A stretch of DNA of 64,000 bases, taken from assembly GCA_021018815.1 (NCBI GenBank), contig JAITYX010000028.1, forward strand, positions 2,648,501 through 2,712,500. Reading direction: 5' to 3'. Made by a program: the position numbers and the translations under genes. The stretch is from Talinum fruticosum. Lineage: Eukaryota; Streptophyta; Magnoliopsida; Caryophyllales; Talinaceae. Numbering within the stretch: position 1 is the first letter of the stretch; each line of letters opens with the position of its first letter. The notes beneath the pieces are model-generated. The model did no database searches. It worked only from the letters and a program-made list of their open reading frames with translations, and was not told where the DNA came from. Positions 1 to 11,143 of the stretch are shown here, in pieces.

Positions 1-1730
1 AATTGATTGAGTTCCTCTTGCATGGCTTAGGGCCTCTACTGCATTTTTAGGTTCGATTAATGAAATGAATGCAGTGAATGCACATAAATTCTGAAGAGAG
101 GAACGAGTTCTTACCCCACTGTTGATATCGGATAATATGTTTTCTAGTGGATGACTAGAAGCATACTTGAATGCTCTACCTGTTTTCCGATTCACCAGAT
201 CCGTAGGCTGAACTCGTTTGATCTTCGAAGCTTGTTCCGAGTGATCCTATTCATCGATTGTCCTTCATCATTCCGAGCGAATTCTTGAATTGTCTCATTC
301 CGAGTCACTTCGCTCCGAGTAACTTCATTCCGAGCTGGTTGGGTTTGCTTTTTGATAGGCTTATTTTCATCATGATCGTCACTTCTACTAAGCTTTAGGT
401 CCGAGAATGTTGACTCACTTATTTTTCTTGTTCAAGCTCATCAAACACAACGTGGATGCTTTCTTCCACTTTGTTAGTTCTTTTATTGAAAATGCGATAA
501 GCTTTACTATAAGAAGAATAACCCGTAAAAATACCTTCATCTCGACTCGGCATCAAACTTGGTCAGTGATCCTTACCATTGTTGTGAACAAAACATTTAC
601 ATCCAAAGGATTTTATGTATGAAATGTTGGGTTTCTTCCCTTTATAGAGCTCGTACGGTGTTTTCTTCGTAATGGGTCCGATTAGGCGTCCGCTCAAGGT
701 GTAATTTGCGGTGTTAATTGCCTCAGCCCAAAAATAGTAGGGTAGATTGTGTTCAATCATCATTGTCCTAGCTATTTCTTTAAGAGTTCTGTTCTTTCTC
801 TCCACTACTCCATTCTCGTTGAGGAGTTCTTGGTGCTGAGAAGTTGTGGGAGATGTCATTCTTATCATAAAACCCCGTAAATTCCGAGTAATCGAACTCC
901 CTTCCGTGGTCGGTTCGAATTCTTTGAATCTGAGTCTAAGACTCAACTTAGATTTTCCTGCAGAGCTTGCTGAACTCTTTAAATGCTTTATTTTTGTGCT
1001 TAAGAAAACACACCCAGGTAAATCGTGAGTGATCATCAACAATAACAAGTACATATGATTTACCTCCAAGACTCTTAACAGGGATTTCACCACATAAGTC
1101 CATATGTACCATTTCAAGCACCTTGGGTGTAGAAACTATCTTCAGAGATTTGAATGATGATCCGACTTGTTTCCCTTTTGTGCAAGCTTCACAAATCTTA
1201 TCTTTCTCAAAAGTACAATTAGGCAAACCTCTGACTAAGCCATGAGATGCTAGTTTCTTAATAGTATGCATGCTAACATGGCCTAATCTACGATGCCATG
1301 TCCATGAGTCGTCATGAAGTGATGCTTTCAAACAAGATAAATTCTGACTTGGGTCGAAAAAGGAATAATGTACGTATTACCCGATCTCTTACCTAACAGA
1401 CTTGATTTCTTTGGTAGCAACATCGGATATAATACAGCTTGGTCCGTGTGAATCTTACCTCTTGTTTATCACACAATTGAGAGATGCTAAGCAGGTTTTA
1501 CTTTAATCCTTTGACAAGGTATACTTGGGTTGACCAAATTGCCTTCCTTTCCAATCTTGCCTATCCCAATTATCTTGCCTTTGCCGTCATGTCCAAATGT
1601 AACTTTTCCTCCTTTGTACTCTTCTAACTCGTAAAAGAGTCCCGAATCTCCCGACATGTGGCGTAAGCACCCACCGTCCAGGTACCAATGCCCTTTTGAT
1701 CTTTTCTGAGTGGCCTGCAAAATATAAATA
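1..1730 (-). pseudogene. Element A pol: protease, integrase, start of reverse transcriptase
   Basis: The polyprotein would cut gag-pol, integrate the cDNA and copy the RNA. Visible in order on the minus strand: a copia protease segment at 1487-1720 with the box WYLDGGCLRHMSGD, where the usual catalytic triad DSG reads DGG; the integrase zinc-binding segment near 1230-1300 (WHRRLGH, later CEAC); the integrase core with HMDLCGEI for the first catalytic Asp; and further integrase sequence (ERKNRTLKEIARTMM, then [14 protein letters not shown]) down to about 563. The region to about 430 continues as the post-integrase segment, and RT begins in the last 120 bases. Several frameshifts separate these blocks, many at CCG/CGG positions, so the frame breaks may be partly artefactual. 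RT active-site sequence is outside the window. Confidence 0.8.
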
Positions 1731-1732
1731 GA

Positions 1733-3535
1733 CTAACCCTTCTCACTTCCTCTAACGAACCCAAGAACACCCTTTACCGTGGTCCTTTTCGAGGAAGAAG
1801 GTTTTTCGAACCCGCATTTGAATGACTTTGGGTCGGTCCGATTCTCGAGTCTTCCGTTTAGAGAACCGAGTCCGTGTCTCTTTCTTTTGAAAGGCTTTTC
1901 TTTTAGAAATCGGTGGAGATGGTTTTCTCCTATAAATTGGTCCAGGCTCAGTCCTTCTTTCATTTTTGTGAATGGGACCGTGCTCGGCTTTCCCGAACTT
2001 TACAGCTTCGGAATCCTTTTGAAAAGCTCGAGTAGGAATTGGATTCCTCCTCTTTATTAAAACCAAGACCTTCTTTTCGAAGGAGACACATTGAGATCCT
2101 AAGAGCATATCAAGGTTTTTCGACCTTGAGTAAACTTTAAAACAAGATCTTGAGACTCGTTAAGCTTTTGCTTTAGTTGCTCATTTTCTTTTTTGAGTAA
2201 CTCGGACTCGGCCTCATTGGATTGAGCACTAGTCTTGAGTTCTCTCGAGTGTGAATCTCAGCTTTTCCAACTCATTTTTTAAAGAAATGCTCTCGTAAGA
2301 AATTGACTCAAGTTGTTCTCTAAAATGAGAAGAATCGAATTGGTCTTCTCTTCTAAAGTGAGAATATACTTCGCTAATTCAACTTTGGAGAATTTGAGAA
2401 AGTATTCAATTACCTCTTGAGGATTTGCTTCCTCATTGTCCGATTGATCCGTGTCCGACTTTGTTTCCGCTTCGAGTCGAGAGTGCCATCGGACACTTTG
2501 ATTCATCTAAGTCCTCGTCATCTTCCGATGAGTCCTCGTCACTCCATGTGGCCATCATAGCCTTTTTTTCTTTCTCTCCCTTTTTCTCTTTGGACAGTCT
2601 TTGACTATGTGCTCCTTGCTGCAACATTCAAAACAGACCAGAGTTCTTAGGCAAAGATAACTTTGAAAGAGAAGAGTATTTACCTTTTCTATCCTTCTTG
2701 TTTTTCTTGTCGAACTCTTCTTTTGGCTTCTTATCCTATCTCTTGTACTTCATCATTCTCTTGAAGCCTCTAGCGATAAGTGCCATGGGATCCTCTTCCG
2801 AGTCGGAAGAACTCGGATCTACTTCTCTCGGTTTCGAGGCTTTTAGCGCAATGTTCTTTTTGGTGCCGACCTCTGCATCCTCCTCTTCCGAGTGGATCTT
2901 ATGGGTGAGAAGCTTCCCAATGAGTTCGTCCGGCTTTAGTAGAGACAAGTTCCGAGCCTCTTCGATAGCTGTTTTGGGACCCCATCTTTTCTTGGGTAGG
3001 CTTCGAGTATCTTTCCGCACATTTCCTCGTGGGAGATCTTTTTACCTAGAGATTTGAGATTGTTGTTAATCTTAGTAAATCGAATGAACATTTGAGTGAT
3101 ATTTTCTTCCGGCTCCATCTTGAACAGACTCATATTTATGAAGATATTAGCTTATCTTCGCTTGTCCGACCTGGCTTGTGCCTTCATAAGTATTGATCAG
3201 TGTGTCCCACACTTCTTTGGCTGTGTCACGAGCTAACATTCGGTTGTATTCTCGAGCTGATGACACACATTAGAATGTTCATTGCCTTGAAGTTCTTTCG
3301 AACTTTTCCGCTTCGTCACTGTGAACTCGGCCTTTGTCTTGGGCACGATTCTTATTTCTTCTATCTTCATGGGAATGTAGTTGCCCACTTGTATGATGTT
3401 CCAAACATCCTCATCATGATCAAGTAGGAAACATTCCATGAGTTTCTTCCAGAGTGCACGAAGTTGGATCCTTTGAACTTTAGTGGTCTCGCTGGAAGAT
3501 CTTCCTTCATCGAACTCTCCATTGTTCCGAGCCAT
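1733..3535 (-). pseudogene. Element A gag (capsid/nucleocapsid)
   Basis: Gag would form the virus-like particle that packages element RNA. The start is the ATG at 3535 (MARNNGEFDEGRSSS), the same start seen in the other copies about 45 bases downstream of the primer site. The middle holds the conserved copia gag helices (KISHEEMCGKILEAYP near 2960-3020) and an acidic Ser-rich stretch (about 2790-2850). A CCHC zinc knuckle (C-x2-C-x4-H-x4-C, CFECCSKEHIVKDC) is readable near 2590-2640. A lysine/arginine-rich tail follows to about 1733. The frame is broken several times. Gag and pol appear to be one long reading frame in this family, so the boundary at 1733 is approximate. Confidence 0.75.
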
Positions 3536-3580
3536 TTGATCTTTAAACCTTTGGATGGTTAGATCCTTTCCGAAAGGTTA

Positions 3581-3592
3581 GGTTCGATACCA
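3581..3592 (-). promoter_or_regulatory. Element A primer binding site (tRNA-iMet type)
   Basis: Read on the minus strand the site is TGGTATCGAACC, two bases inside the LTR end. It matches the plant initiator tRNA-Met primer site TGGTATCAGAGC except for one missing base and one substitution. The same missing base occurs in elements B, C and D. Confidence 0.75.
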
Positions 3593-4253
3593 ATTGAAGG
3601 TTTGCTTGTGGGAGAGTATAAGTCGCCCTAGAGGGGGCTGAATAGGGTGATGAGGAAACTTGCTTGAATTTAAAATAGATATGAATATGAGGTGAGCGTG
3701 AAGCAAGGTTAAAACTCGTAAAAGCATAAACTCATATTTCAGTAAGTAGTGAAGAAACAGATTAAACGAGATTCAGAACCTGTCCGAGTCTAGAATGTAC
3801 TCGGAAAAGTGATAACTCGGAAAATACGTGGAAACCCTCCCGGGCGTAAAACCACGGACCGTGCTAATCCAAGCACGAAGTCAAATCCACTATTTTAAGT
3901 CTACAAAATATAGTAGACTCGACTCAACCTGAGTTGCTCCTTTAGACAACTCCTTACCAGCTTTTCCTAGACTCGAAATTACCTTATCTAATCTAGTACT
4001 TCCTAACCGAGATCACCCTTACGAGTTAGGGACAACCGAGCTGAGTTAACCCTTATAGCTCGGTCAAGGGACCTTACTTAGAGAGTAAGAAAGAAAGTGT
4101 TTGTAATCGAGTACAAGACCTTACAACTCGGAAAGTTATGAAATACGGAATTGGAGTTATAAGTAAAAGAATGAGAATGAATACAATGACTTTTTGCTCA
4201 AGTATATGTATTAACAATAGATTCGACAATCTTCAAGTCTTAAAAGTTGGCTT

Positions 4254-4263
4254 CTATTTATAG
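4254..4263 (-). promoter_or_regulatory. Element A LTR TATA box
   Basis: CTATAAATAG on the minus strand, at the same relative position and with the same downstream sequence as in the LTRs of B, D and E. It marks the likely U3/R boundary region. Confidence 0.75.
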
Positions 4264-4570
4264 ATGACTAGGCAGCTTAGCCGTTGTGTCCATCTTCCGA
4301 CTGGAAGTCCCTTGTGACCATTGTAAAGGATTTTCCGAGTCACTCGGAAAATATCCGTTGAGATATGAACATTGAGCAACGGTTCTTGACTCCTTTGGAA
4401 GTCCCAAAACCACCTGGTAGTGTCTTTAAAAATAAGGTGGAACCACCGTTGAGCTTAGTGTTACAGATTTTCAATTTTGGAAAATAGACAATCTTGACAG
4501 AGTGTCCGGGGCTAGGTCGGAGGTGGAAAAAGCCTTGTCTGCTGGGTGATTTGACGTTTTGAAGCCGGTT

Positions 4571-4980
4571 ACTTTTGCAGTTCAAAATGAGGATAGCCTT
4601 GTTTAAATAACCTACAAAAGTAAATTAATTTGGTTCTCAAAGTATAGAATACTTTGGTCCAAGATTAGATAAAGATAATAATATAATTAAGATAATTAAA
4701 TGACTAATTATTTGAGTCGAAAAGGAATGGAAAATTCTGAGTCTAATATCCATGATACTCAAAATTCCATCTGTTACTTTTGCAGTTCAAAATGAGGATA
4801 GCCTTATTTGAATAACCTACAAAAGTAAATTAATTTGGTTCTCAAAGTATAGAATACTTTGGTCCAAGATTAGATAAAGATAATAATATAATTAAGATAA
4901 TTAAATGACTAATTATTTGAGTCGAAAAGGAATGGAAAATTCCGAGTCTAATATCCATGATACTCAAAATTCCATCCGAG
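4571..4980 (-). repeat. 205-bp tandem duplication inside LTR A
   Basis: The unit starts at 4571 and again at 4776 (both ACTTTTGCAGTTCAAAATGA) and runs to about 4975. The two copies differ at only a few bases. The unit contains the whole twin inverted-repeat module described under findings, so LTR A carries this U3 block twice. Confidence 0.9.
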
Positions 4981-5375
4981 TCGGTCTAGAAGATGATCAA
5001 GTCAAGTAGAAGATCAAAGTAAACAAACTTGATCTAGACTAAATAAGGTTCAAACAACACAAGCCGACTTAGAATAAAAAAATTAACATTGTAATTCCCG
5101 GAACATGAAGTCATACCTGAATTTATGAGTGTGAATACGAGTGTTTGAACATGCAATAATTCCGAGTGTTGAGTAACTCGGAACCGAGTTAGTACAGGTA
5201 TGCTTTCGAGTCGGTTCGAGTTATACAAAAACATATGAGATAATTTCTAGAAAACTCATAAAACTTTCTAAGGTACATAGAATGACTTGAAATCAAAACC
5301 CTATGAGAGAAGAGATCTTATAACCGATTCTCGGATGGAGCTCGGAAAGGTGTAAGTATAAAGTCCGAGTCTTTA

Positions 5376-5594
5376 TGGCCTTACATTCAAATCTATCCCA
5401 ATCAAGTGTAACTATTCTCAAAGACAAAGCATATCGAGGTCGGTATCATTTTCCGAAAGACCATTCCGAGAAAGGTGATATGGAACTTAGATTCATTCCT
5501 TCAAAATTTCATTTAGTCTGCTATTTTCACTAAGCCACTTAGTGAGGATCAGTTTTGTTTTATTAGGAATGAGCTTGGCATAATTAATGCATGA
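5376..5594 (+). pseudogene. C-terminal end of copia pol (RNase H)
   Basis: The segment matches the RNase H tail of element D: the KHIEV-like stretch near 5425, FTKPLSEDQ near 5530 and the end FIRNELGIINA followed by TGA at 5592-5594. Earlier codons are shifted and contain stops. FTKPL and a short hydrophobic end are typical of copia RNase H termini. The 5' part of this pol was displaced by insertion of A. Confidence 0.75.
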
Positions 5595-5965
5595 TTACAT
5601 GTTTTACTTGTATAATTTTGGTTTATACTTGTTTAGTGAATGGATCGATTGACTTAAAAATGAGACTAGGTTGTGAGTTAATTGCTTTACGAGTCGCTCG
5701 AAAACCATACTAAGTCGGACTCAGTTTTGAGTAAAATGGACACCAAACTTTTGAGATCATCTCTAGATAAATGGAGAATCTCGGAAAGATTTTTTTTAAA
5801 AACTCTCTTTTCTCTCTTTGACACGTGTCGCTATCGAAGAATTCAAATTGTTAGACAGACAAACGCTGGAATTGTAGCCTTTGGACTGTTGTACGTCATG
5901 TCTGTCTAAGAATGTCGTTTGAACGTTAAGTAAGACAGAAGGTTGAAGGACATTTCCGTCTTCTC

Positions 5966-5974
5966 TATTTATAA
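5966..5974 (+). promoter_or_regulatory. Internal TATA box upstream of ORF3 (fragment copy)
   Basis: TATTTATAA lies 370 bases after the pol stop and about 150 bases before the ORF3 ATG. It is followed by ATCTATTCATCTTC and a CT-rich leader. The same arrangement occurs in B, C and D. Confidence 0.55.
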
Positions 5975-6114
5975 CATCTATTCATCTTCATTTCTTCACT
6001 TTGCGCCTTACTCTTTTCGCACGAAATACTCTACTCTCTCATACTCTTTCCTTGCTTTCAAAGCTCTCTCTCTCTATCTCTTCTCCAATAACCTCTCATT
6101 TCTCCATTCTCACA

Positions 6115-6721
6115 ATGCCTAAACGAGGTTCTACATCCGAGTTCATGGGGTCTGTAACCAAGAAGGCCTGAAAGATAACTCAAGAGGGTACATCTAACCC
6201 TTCAAAAGTGTTTGTCGTCCAAGTACTTCACATTGGATGACAAATTCTTTAAGACAACTTCCTTCTCTTGGCTTAAATACATTCAAGAAACTTGAGTGTA
6301 TAATTATTTATGCTTCGAGTGACTTTATATATCTAGAACTTGTTGCTTGAGCTCTATGCCAACAAATCCTTCTCTCGGAGGTGTCATCACCTCGAAAGTT
6401 CAAGGTACGATTGTTAGGATCAACCTCCCTCTTCTCCAAAAATTTTTCAATGTCACCTCTCTTTTTCTCAATCCCAATCATATTTCATTCCTAGAAATTA
6501 TCAACGAATTTTTCAACAAATTCGCAAAAGAAGTGCCTCGAGCAACGAAAAAACTTTTCCATGACTCGGATGAAGAGCAAAGTCGATTGCTCGCTACATT
6601 CCGATGAGGACTTTCTTTGCTCACTAGTCGAGCAAGGAGAACCCAAACTCCGGGGTTCTCAAAGTTCTATTTGATATCATGGAGGACTACGATGTAGACC
6701 TCTTTCCTTTCATCATCGCAC
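6115..6721 (+). pseudogene. ORF3 (extra gene after pol), 5' part
   Basis: The ATG at 6115 begins MPKRGSTSEFMGSV, matching the ORF3 start of C (MPKRGSHPDFLGSA). A block at 6347-6607 aligns with the core of ORF3 in C and B: a hydrophobic stretch around LLQKFFNVTSLFLNPN, then NEFFNKFAKEVPRATKK. Near 6610-6720 it reads like the segment ending in EGYEVDLFPAI of the other copies. There are stops and shifts in the first 200 bases, and the gene is cut at 6721. ORF3 is comparable in position to the envelope-like or extra ORF of SIRE elements. The core may be the domain labelled putative plant transposon protein in plant annotations (from memory, not searched). Its function is unknown. Confidence 0.65.
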
Positions 6722-6985
6722 GTAGTTTCGAGTAAGGTCCCTTGACCGAGCTGCAAGGGTTAACTAAGCTCGCTTGTCCCTAACTCGTAAAGGTTACCAC
6801 GAGTTAGGAAGTACTAGATCGGATAAGGAAACTTCGAGTCTAGGAAAATCGAGTAAGGAATTGTTTACGGGAGCAATTCCGGTTAAGTCTTTCTACTATA
6901 TTTTGTGGATTCAAAATAGTGGATTTGACTTAATGCTTGGATTAGCACTGACCGTGGTTTTCTCGCCCGAGCGGGGTTTCCACGT
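6722..6985 (+). repeat. Element C 5' LTR, part left of the B insertion
   Basis: The sequence from AAGGTCCCTTGACCGAG to GGTTTCCACGT is the downstream half of a plus-strand copia LTR, as at 39329-39578 in E and 29208-29456 in D. It stops at CACGT, where element B begins, and continues at 17734. The upstream half of the LTR is missing. Confidence 0.8.
6981..6985. repeat. Target site duplication of element B (left)
   Basis: CACGT directly abuts the TG of the left LTR and is repeated at 17734-17738 after the CA of the right LTR. Five bases is the usual Ty1/copia duplication length. Confidence 0.9.
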
Positions 6986-8503
6986 TGAAGGTTTGCTCGG
7001 GAGAGTCCGAGTCACCCTAGAGGGGGTGAATAGGGTGATGAAAAATTCTTTGTGAAAGCACACACCCTTTTGACAGAGTAGAATCAAAGACGGTTTCGAG
7101 TCTAAAAATTGGACTCGTAATGTAATGAATCGAGTAAACACGTTCAGCAGTCGCTGTCCGAGTCTAGAATGAACTCGTAACTAGAACACGGAGAATTTAC
7201 GTGGAAACCCTCCTGGGGCAGAAAACCACGGCCCGTGTCAATCCAGACACGAAGTCAAATCCACTATTTTGAGTCCACAAAATACCGTGAACTTGACAGT
7301 AACCCGAGTTGCTCCCTTGGACAACTCTATACAAGTTTTCCTAGACTCGAAGTTCCCTTATCTCGATCTAGTACTTCCTAGCTGAGATAACCCTTACAGC
7401 TAGGGACAACTAAGCCGAGTTAACCCTTACAGCTTAGTCAAGGGACCTTACAAAGAATGTAAGAAGTGTTTGTAATCGAGTACAAGACCTTACAACTCGT
7501 AAAGTAATGAATTACAGAGTGGGAGTTGTAAGTTGAAGATTGAAAGTAAATACAATAACTTTGTTCAAGTTGGAGTATTGACAGTATGTTCCGCTTTCTT
7601 CAAGTCTTGTGAAGTGGCTTCTATTTATAGATAGCCAGGCAGAGTAGCCGTTATCTTCATCTCGCTGACCGAGAGTCCTCTCGTGACCGTTGATAAGGGC
7701 CTTTCGAGTCACTCGGAAAGTATCCGTTGAAAATATGGTCGTTGGACAACGGTTTAACTCTCTTGGAAGTCCCAAAACCATCGGTTGTGTCTTGAAAAGT
7801 GTGGTGAAAACCATCGTTAAGCTTGACCTTCTAATTTTCCGGATATGGAAGCGCACGGCTTCCGACACAATCTTCCGGGACTAGAGCAGGGATGGTGAAA
7901 AGCTATATCTCGCTGGTGATTTGATGTTCTCGAGCCGGCTACTTTTGTAATTTGAAAAGATATCCTCGATCGAATAACCTACAAAAGTAAAACACCTTCG
8001 GTTCTCAAAGTATAAAATACTTTGGTCCAAGGTTAGACACAGATAATAAAACTAATCATGATAATTAACAAACAGATTATTCGAGTCGAAAAGAAATGGA
8101 ACTTTCCGAGTCTAATAACCATGATACTCGGAATTCCATAAGACTTAGTCTTAAGCAAGGAATCAAGTTCTATCAACAAATATCGAGTGGGAAACACTTG
8201 ATGTAGACTAAGCACGAAAAGAACTATGAATGCCGACTTTGCAAACAATAGAGTAAATAATCATAAGTCGATTCTGAGAGAGAGTGGACTCGTAATAAAG
8301 AACAAGTTTTCCGAGTCGCTAACCGAAAAGCGATTAAAGAGATAAGTGAAGGCCGAATCGCATAGAAAAGATACTATTTCACTCAAGTAAGTTTCTAAGA
8401 CACAGAGAATGCCTTGGAATCAAAACACTATATGAATGACATCGTTATACCCGATTCTTTTTGCATGACTCGTAAATATATAGAGCAAGTGTCCGAGTCA
8501 TCA
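6986..8503 (-). repeat. Element B 3' LTR
   Basis: About 1518 bp, bounded by TG...CA in element orientation. It is nearly identical to 16211-17733. It contains the TATA box at 7621-7630 and, near 7931-8045, the twin inverted-repeat module shared by all copia LTRs in the window. Confidence 0.95.
7621..7630 (-). promoter_or_regulatory. Element B 3' LTR TATA box
   Basis: CTATAAATAG on the minus strand, followed by the conserved AAGCCACTTCACAAGACTTG. Confidence 0.75.
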
Positions 8504-8504
8504 A

Positions 8505-8516
8505 TCTCCCCTTTTG
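8505..8516 (-). promoter_or_regulatory. Element B polypurine tract
   Basis: On the minus strand AAAAGGGGAGAT directly precedes the 3' LTR. Element C has AAAAAGGGGAGA and D has AAAAGGGGAGA at the same place. This would prime plus-strand DNA synthesis. Confidence 0.85.
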
Positions 8517-8777
8517 ATGAAAGGCATTCCATACTTAAACAGTAAACTTTGTTAGAGGGAAATAAGTTGATTCCGAGTAGTTCGAATAAAAGTAAAACAT
8601 ATTGACCAGAGCAATATACAATATATCGAGCAAAATAAAGTATGCTTGAACTCATTTACTCGTAAAAGAAAGAACTCGTAAATTAATAGTGAAATTAAAA
8701 AAAATTATATTACAAGGACGGAAAGAACTCCCCTAGACAAGACAACCAGCTTTCGACTACATTTCTCCCCTTGCCTT

Positions 8778-10510
8778 TCAACAAAAACAAGAAACAAAAA
8801 GAAGGGAGAAAAGTACAAATAATACACAGAAATTGTCCGGACAAAATAAAATTTTGAAAAGCGTAAATTCCGGAGGCACCGAGGAATCGTGACTCAGTGG
8901 CATGGCTCCAACTAGGAGGGAGGGGATTTCGAGTGGAGGCGGAGGTGCGCCGGCGCCGATAAGACCTTGACGAGGTGCTTGAGCGCGGCGAAGGGAGAAC
9001 CGGAACACTCGCAGGGGCTCAGCTCCGAGTGGCCGACCCGGAGAAAGTGGATCGAGGGGTTCTTCCCTTGGGACCTCTGGGGCCGGAGGGGGCTGCTCCG
9101 GCCGACTCGCCGGAGGAGCGAAATCTTTCGACCCACTCGGATCGCTGTCTCGAGCCGAGTACAAAGAACTTGAACTTGGGGAGCAGAGTTGTCCCTCAGC
9201 CAGCTGCCACGGCCTCTTCTTCCCTTGGCCCGAAGGAGCCGCCTCAGCCGCAGTTCCTCGCGTCCTCCGCCGCATCCGCCGCTTCTTCCTCTCGCTTCCT
9301 CGGCTTCCTCGCTCTCCGAGGAGGTCGGCCTCGGCTCGAAGACGTCTCGGATGGGTCCGAGTCTTCCGGGTCCCGAGCCGCCTTGGACCGCTCTCTCTCG
9401 AGGAGCTCAGCCAGCCTCCTTCGCTCCTTAACCAGCTCTCTCATCTCAAGAACGAGAGACTGCCGCTCTCGGATCTCGGGACTCGACCGGTCTTTTGGTT
9501 GATGGTCGACCTCGAAGGACGTACTTGAAACCTCCGAGCATGTCTCGAAATCGAAGACACCGAGGTGATCTTGTCCAAGAAGACAGGAGACAAGAGGGCG
9601 GAGAGAGATTTGGAAGCACTGGAGGTGGAGGCTCCACCAGGTGAAGAGGGAAGAGGGAGAGGGGTTGATTTCGAGTCCGAGGTGGAGAAGGAGGCCTCGC
9701 CTCGAAGTTGTGAACCCGCACACCGTGGTTAGTTTCCGGTATCCGTACCCTCGGAGTTCCTTTTACCGACCACAATGGCCGCCTTAGACACCGTGTTAGG
9801 GTCGAGGGAAGAGGAACTTGAAATTGTTTGAAGACAAGGGTGAGAAGAGCACCGAAAGGAAGGGAGGTGTTCTTCTTGGTTTGGAGTCGAGCCGGCACAG
9901 CGGCCATTTGCTCAATGATGGAGGGGAAGAGGTCGACTTCGTATCCCTCCGTGATATCGAAGAGAGCTTTGAGGTGCTTGGAGTTGGGGTTCTCCTTGCT
10001 AGAATGCCGTGAGAAGAAGGTTCTCATCAGCAGGAAACACGTAAGCCCGGCTTCGACTTCAACCGAGTCACGTAAAAGTTCTTTCCGGACCCAGGGAATT
10101 CTTTGGCGTACTTTTCAAAGAAGTCGTCGGCGACTTCAATGAAGGGGATAGGGTTGCTGTTCAAGAAGAGAGAAGAAACTTTGAACAGTCTGTGAAGGAG
10201 AGAGGTGTTGATACTGAACGGTAATGTTCTGAACCCTTGAGGTTAGAACATTTTCAGAGTGAGAGAGGTGAGTATAGAACTCGAAACGAGTTCAGATAGA
10301 TGAACTCGCTGAAACACAAGAAATGGTAGACTCCGGTGGTTTGAATATGGGACAACCAGAGAATTTGGTTGTTGGGAAGAACTTGTCGTCCAGACGCAAG
10401 ATGCCGGGTGACAATGGGTTTAGAGGGGGTTGAGCTTTCCGGCTTGTTGGAGCGAGGTTTCTTTGAGGATGAAGAAACCTGAAAGTCGGGGTGGTTTCCT
10501 CTTTAGGCAT
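8778..10510 (-). CDS. Element B ORF3, extra gene between pol and 3' LTR
   Basis: The start is the ATG at 10510 (MPKEETTPTFRFLH), equivalent to MPKRGS in the other copies. The core lies at about 9446-10027 (RTFFSRHSSKENPNSKHLKAL, then EGYEVDLFPSIIEQMAA), followed by a Pro/Ser-rich stretch. A charged segment follows with REMRELVKERRRLAELLER near 9390-9460, likely a short coiled coil. The C-terminal part is Arg/Pro/Ser-rich and much more GC-rich than gag-pol. At least three frames must be joined, so the coordinates cover the whole region. The stop at 8778 is the last in the final frame, though the true end may be about 100 bases earlier. There is no signal peptide or clear membrane segment, which argues against a classical envelope. 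The role is unknown. Confidence 0.6.
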
Positions 10511-10744
10511 TTTGAGAGATGAAAAGATGAAACTTTTCGAGAGAAGAGGAAAGAGAAGGAGGTGTAGAAGAGAAGAAAAACGAAAATGAGAAGAGAGCAA
10601 TGAAAACTTACGAGAGAGAGAGAGAACTTCTTCAACACTTGCAGACGATCAAGGAAACACTGTTCACGTAGCCAACTTTCCGCGAGAGGGTTTTCGTTTG
10701 AGAGGGAAGGAGTTTGAGAATACCGAGAGAAAGATGAATAGACG

Positions 10745-10756
10745 TTATTTATAGAG
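10745..10756 (-). promoter_or_regulatory. Internal TATA box upstream of ORF3 (element B)
   Basis: CTCTATAAATAA on the minus strand, between the pol stop (11144) and the ORF3 ATG (10510). It is followed by CGTCTATTCATC and a long CT-rich leader that contains a TCGTAAG donor-like site near 10605. The motif and downstream words match those in C, D and the 5376-6721 fragment. Confidence 0.6.
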
Positions 10757-11143
10757 AATACGCGCGCCCGTTCACTATCCGTTAAGTGAACTCCGTTCCG
10801 TCTTACCCGTCCATCGATCATTAATGCCCGGTGTGACAGCTTCGCTTCAACGGTTGAGATAACAACGGTTTGAAATCTGCGGTTAAGATCCGATCGCAGC
10901 GCTCGAGAAAGAGAGAGAAAAAGAGTTTGAAAATATAATCCGAAACTCTCCACTGTTCTAGAGATAGCTTCGTAAAATTTGATGTCCAAATTTTTCTCTA
11001 CGTCCGAGTTTGACTCGTAAAAGTTTCGAGTGACTCGAAACACGTAAATAACTATCAGCCCAAGATCACATGATCAATCGAACCAATGGTTATTGACAAC
11101 TAAAGCACATAGCACGTAAAAATGCAAGAATCATAACACGAAA

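Larger units (their letters stand above)
1..5375 (-). mobile_element. Element A: partial Ty1/copia retrotransposon, SIRE/Maximus-like
   Basis: Reading on the minus strand from right to left, the order is 5' LTR, primer binding site, gag, protease, integrase and the very start of reverse transcriptase, where the window ends. This gag-PR-INT-RT order defines Ty1/copia. The right edge is placed where LTR sequence gives way to RNase H sequence of a plus-strand copia relative at about 5376, so A inserted into that element. The terminal bases there read TAAAG instead of the expected TGAAG. The target duplication cannot be checked because the other end lies outside the window. The lineage call rests on overall layout and gag/pol similarity to the neighbouring elements that carry ORF3. 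Confidence 0.85.
3595..5375 (-). repeat. Element A 5' LTR
   Basis: The LTR is about 1.78 kb and aligns along its length with the LTRs of B, C, D and E: the block around the CACGG/GTGCTAATCC signature, the CTATAAATAG box and the U3 hairpin module. It is longer than its relatives because of an internal 205-bp tandem duplication. Its inner end is the conserved GCAAACCTTCA next to the primer site. Confidence 0.85.
5376..6721 (+). mobile_element. Plus-strand copia fragment: end of pol, spacer and 5' part of ORF3
   Basis: This piece begins in the last part of RNase H, passes through the pol stop and a promoter-like spacer, and enters ORF3. At about 6722 it joins the middle of an LTR instead of finishing ORF3. 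It is what remains of the element into which A inserted. It may once have been continuous with other plus-strand copies in the window, but the junction at 6722 shows a deletion or recombination. Confidence 0.75.

Noticed and set aside
8975..9502. 175-codon plus-strand frame in GC-rich sequence
   Set aside because: It is the antisense of ORF3 of element B. The opposite strand carries the conserved ORF3 motifs, and the open frame is a by-product of base composition.
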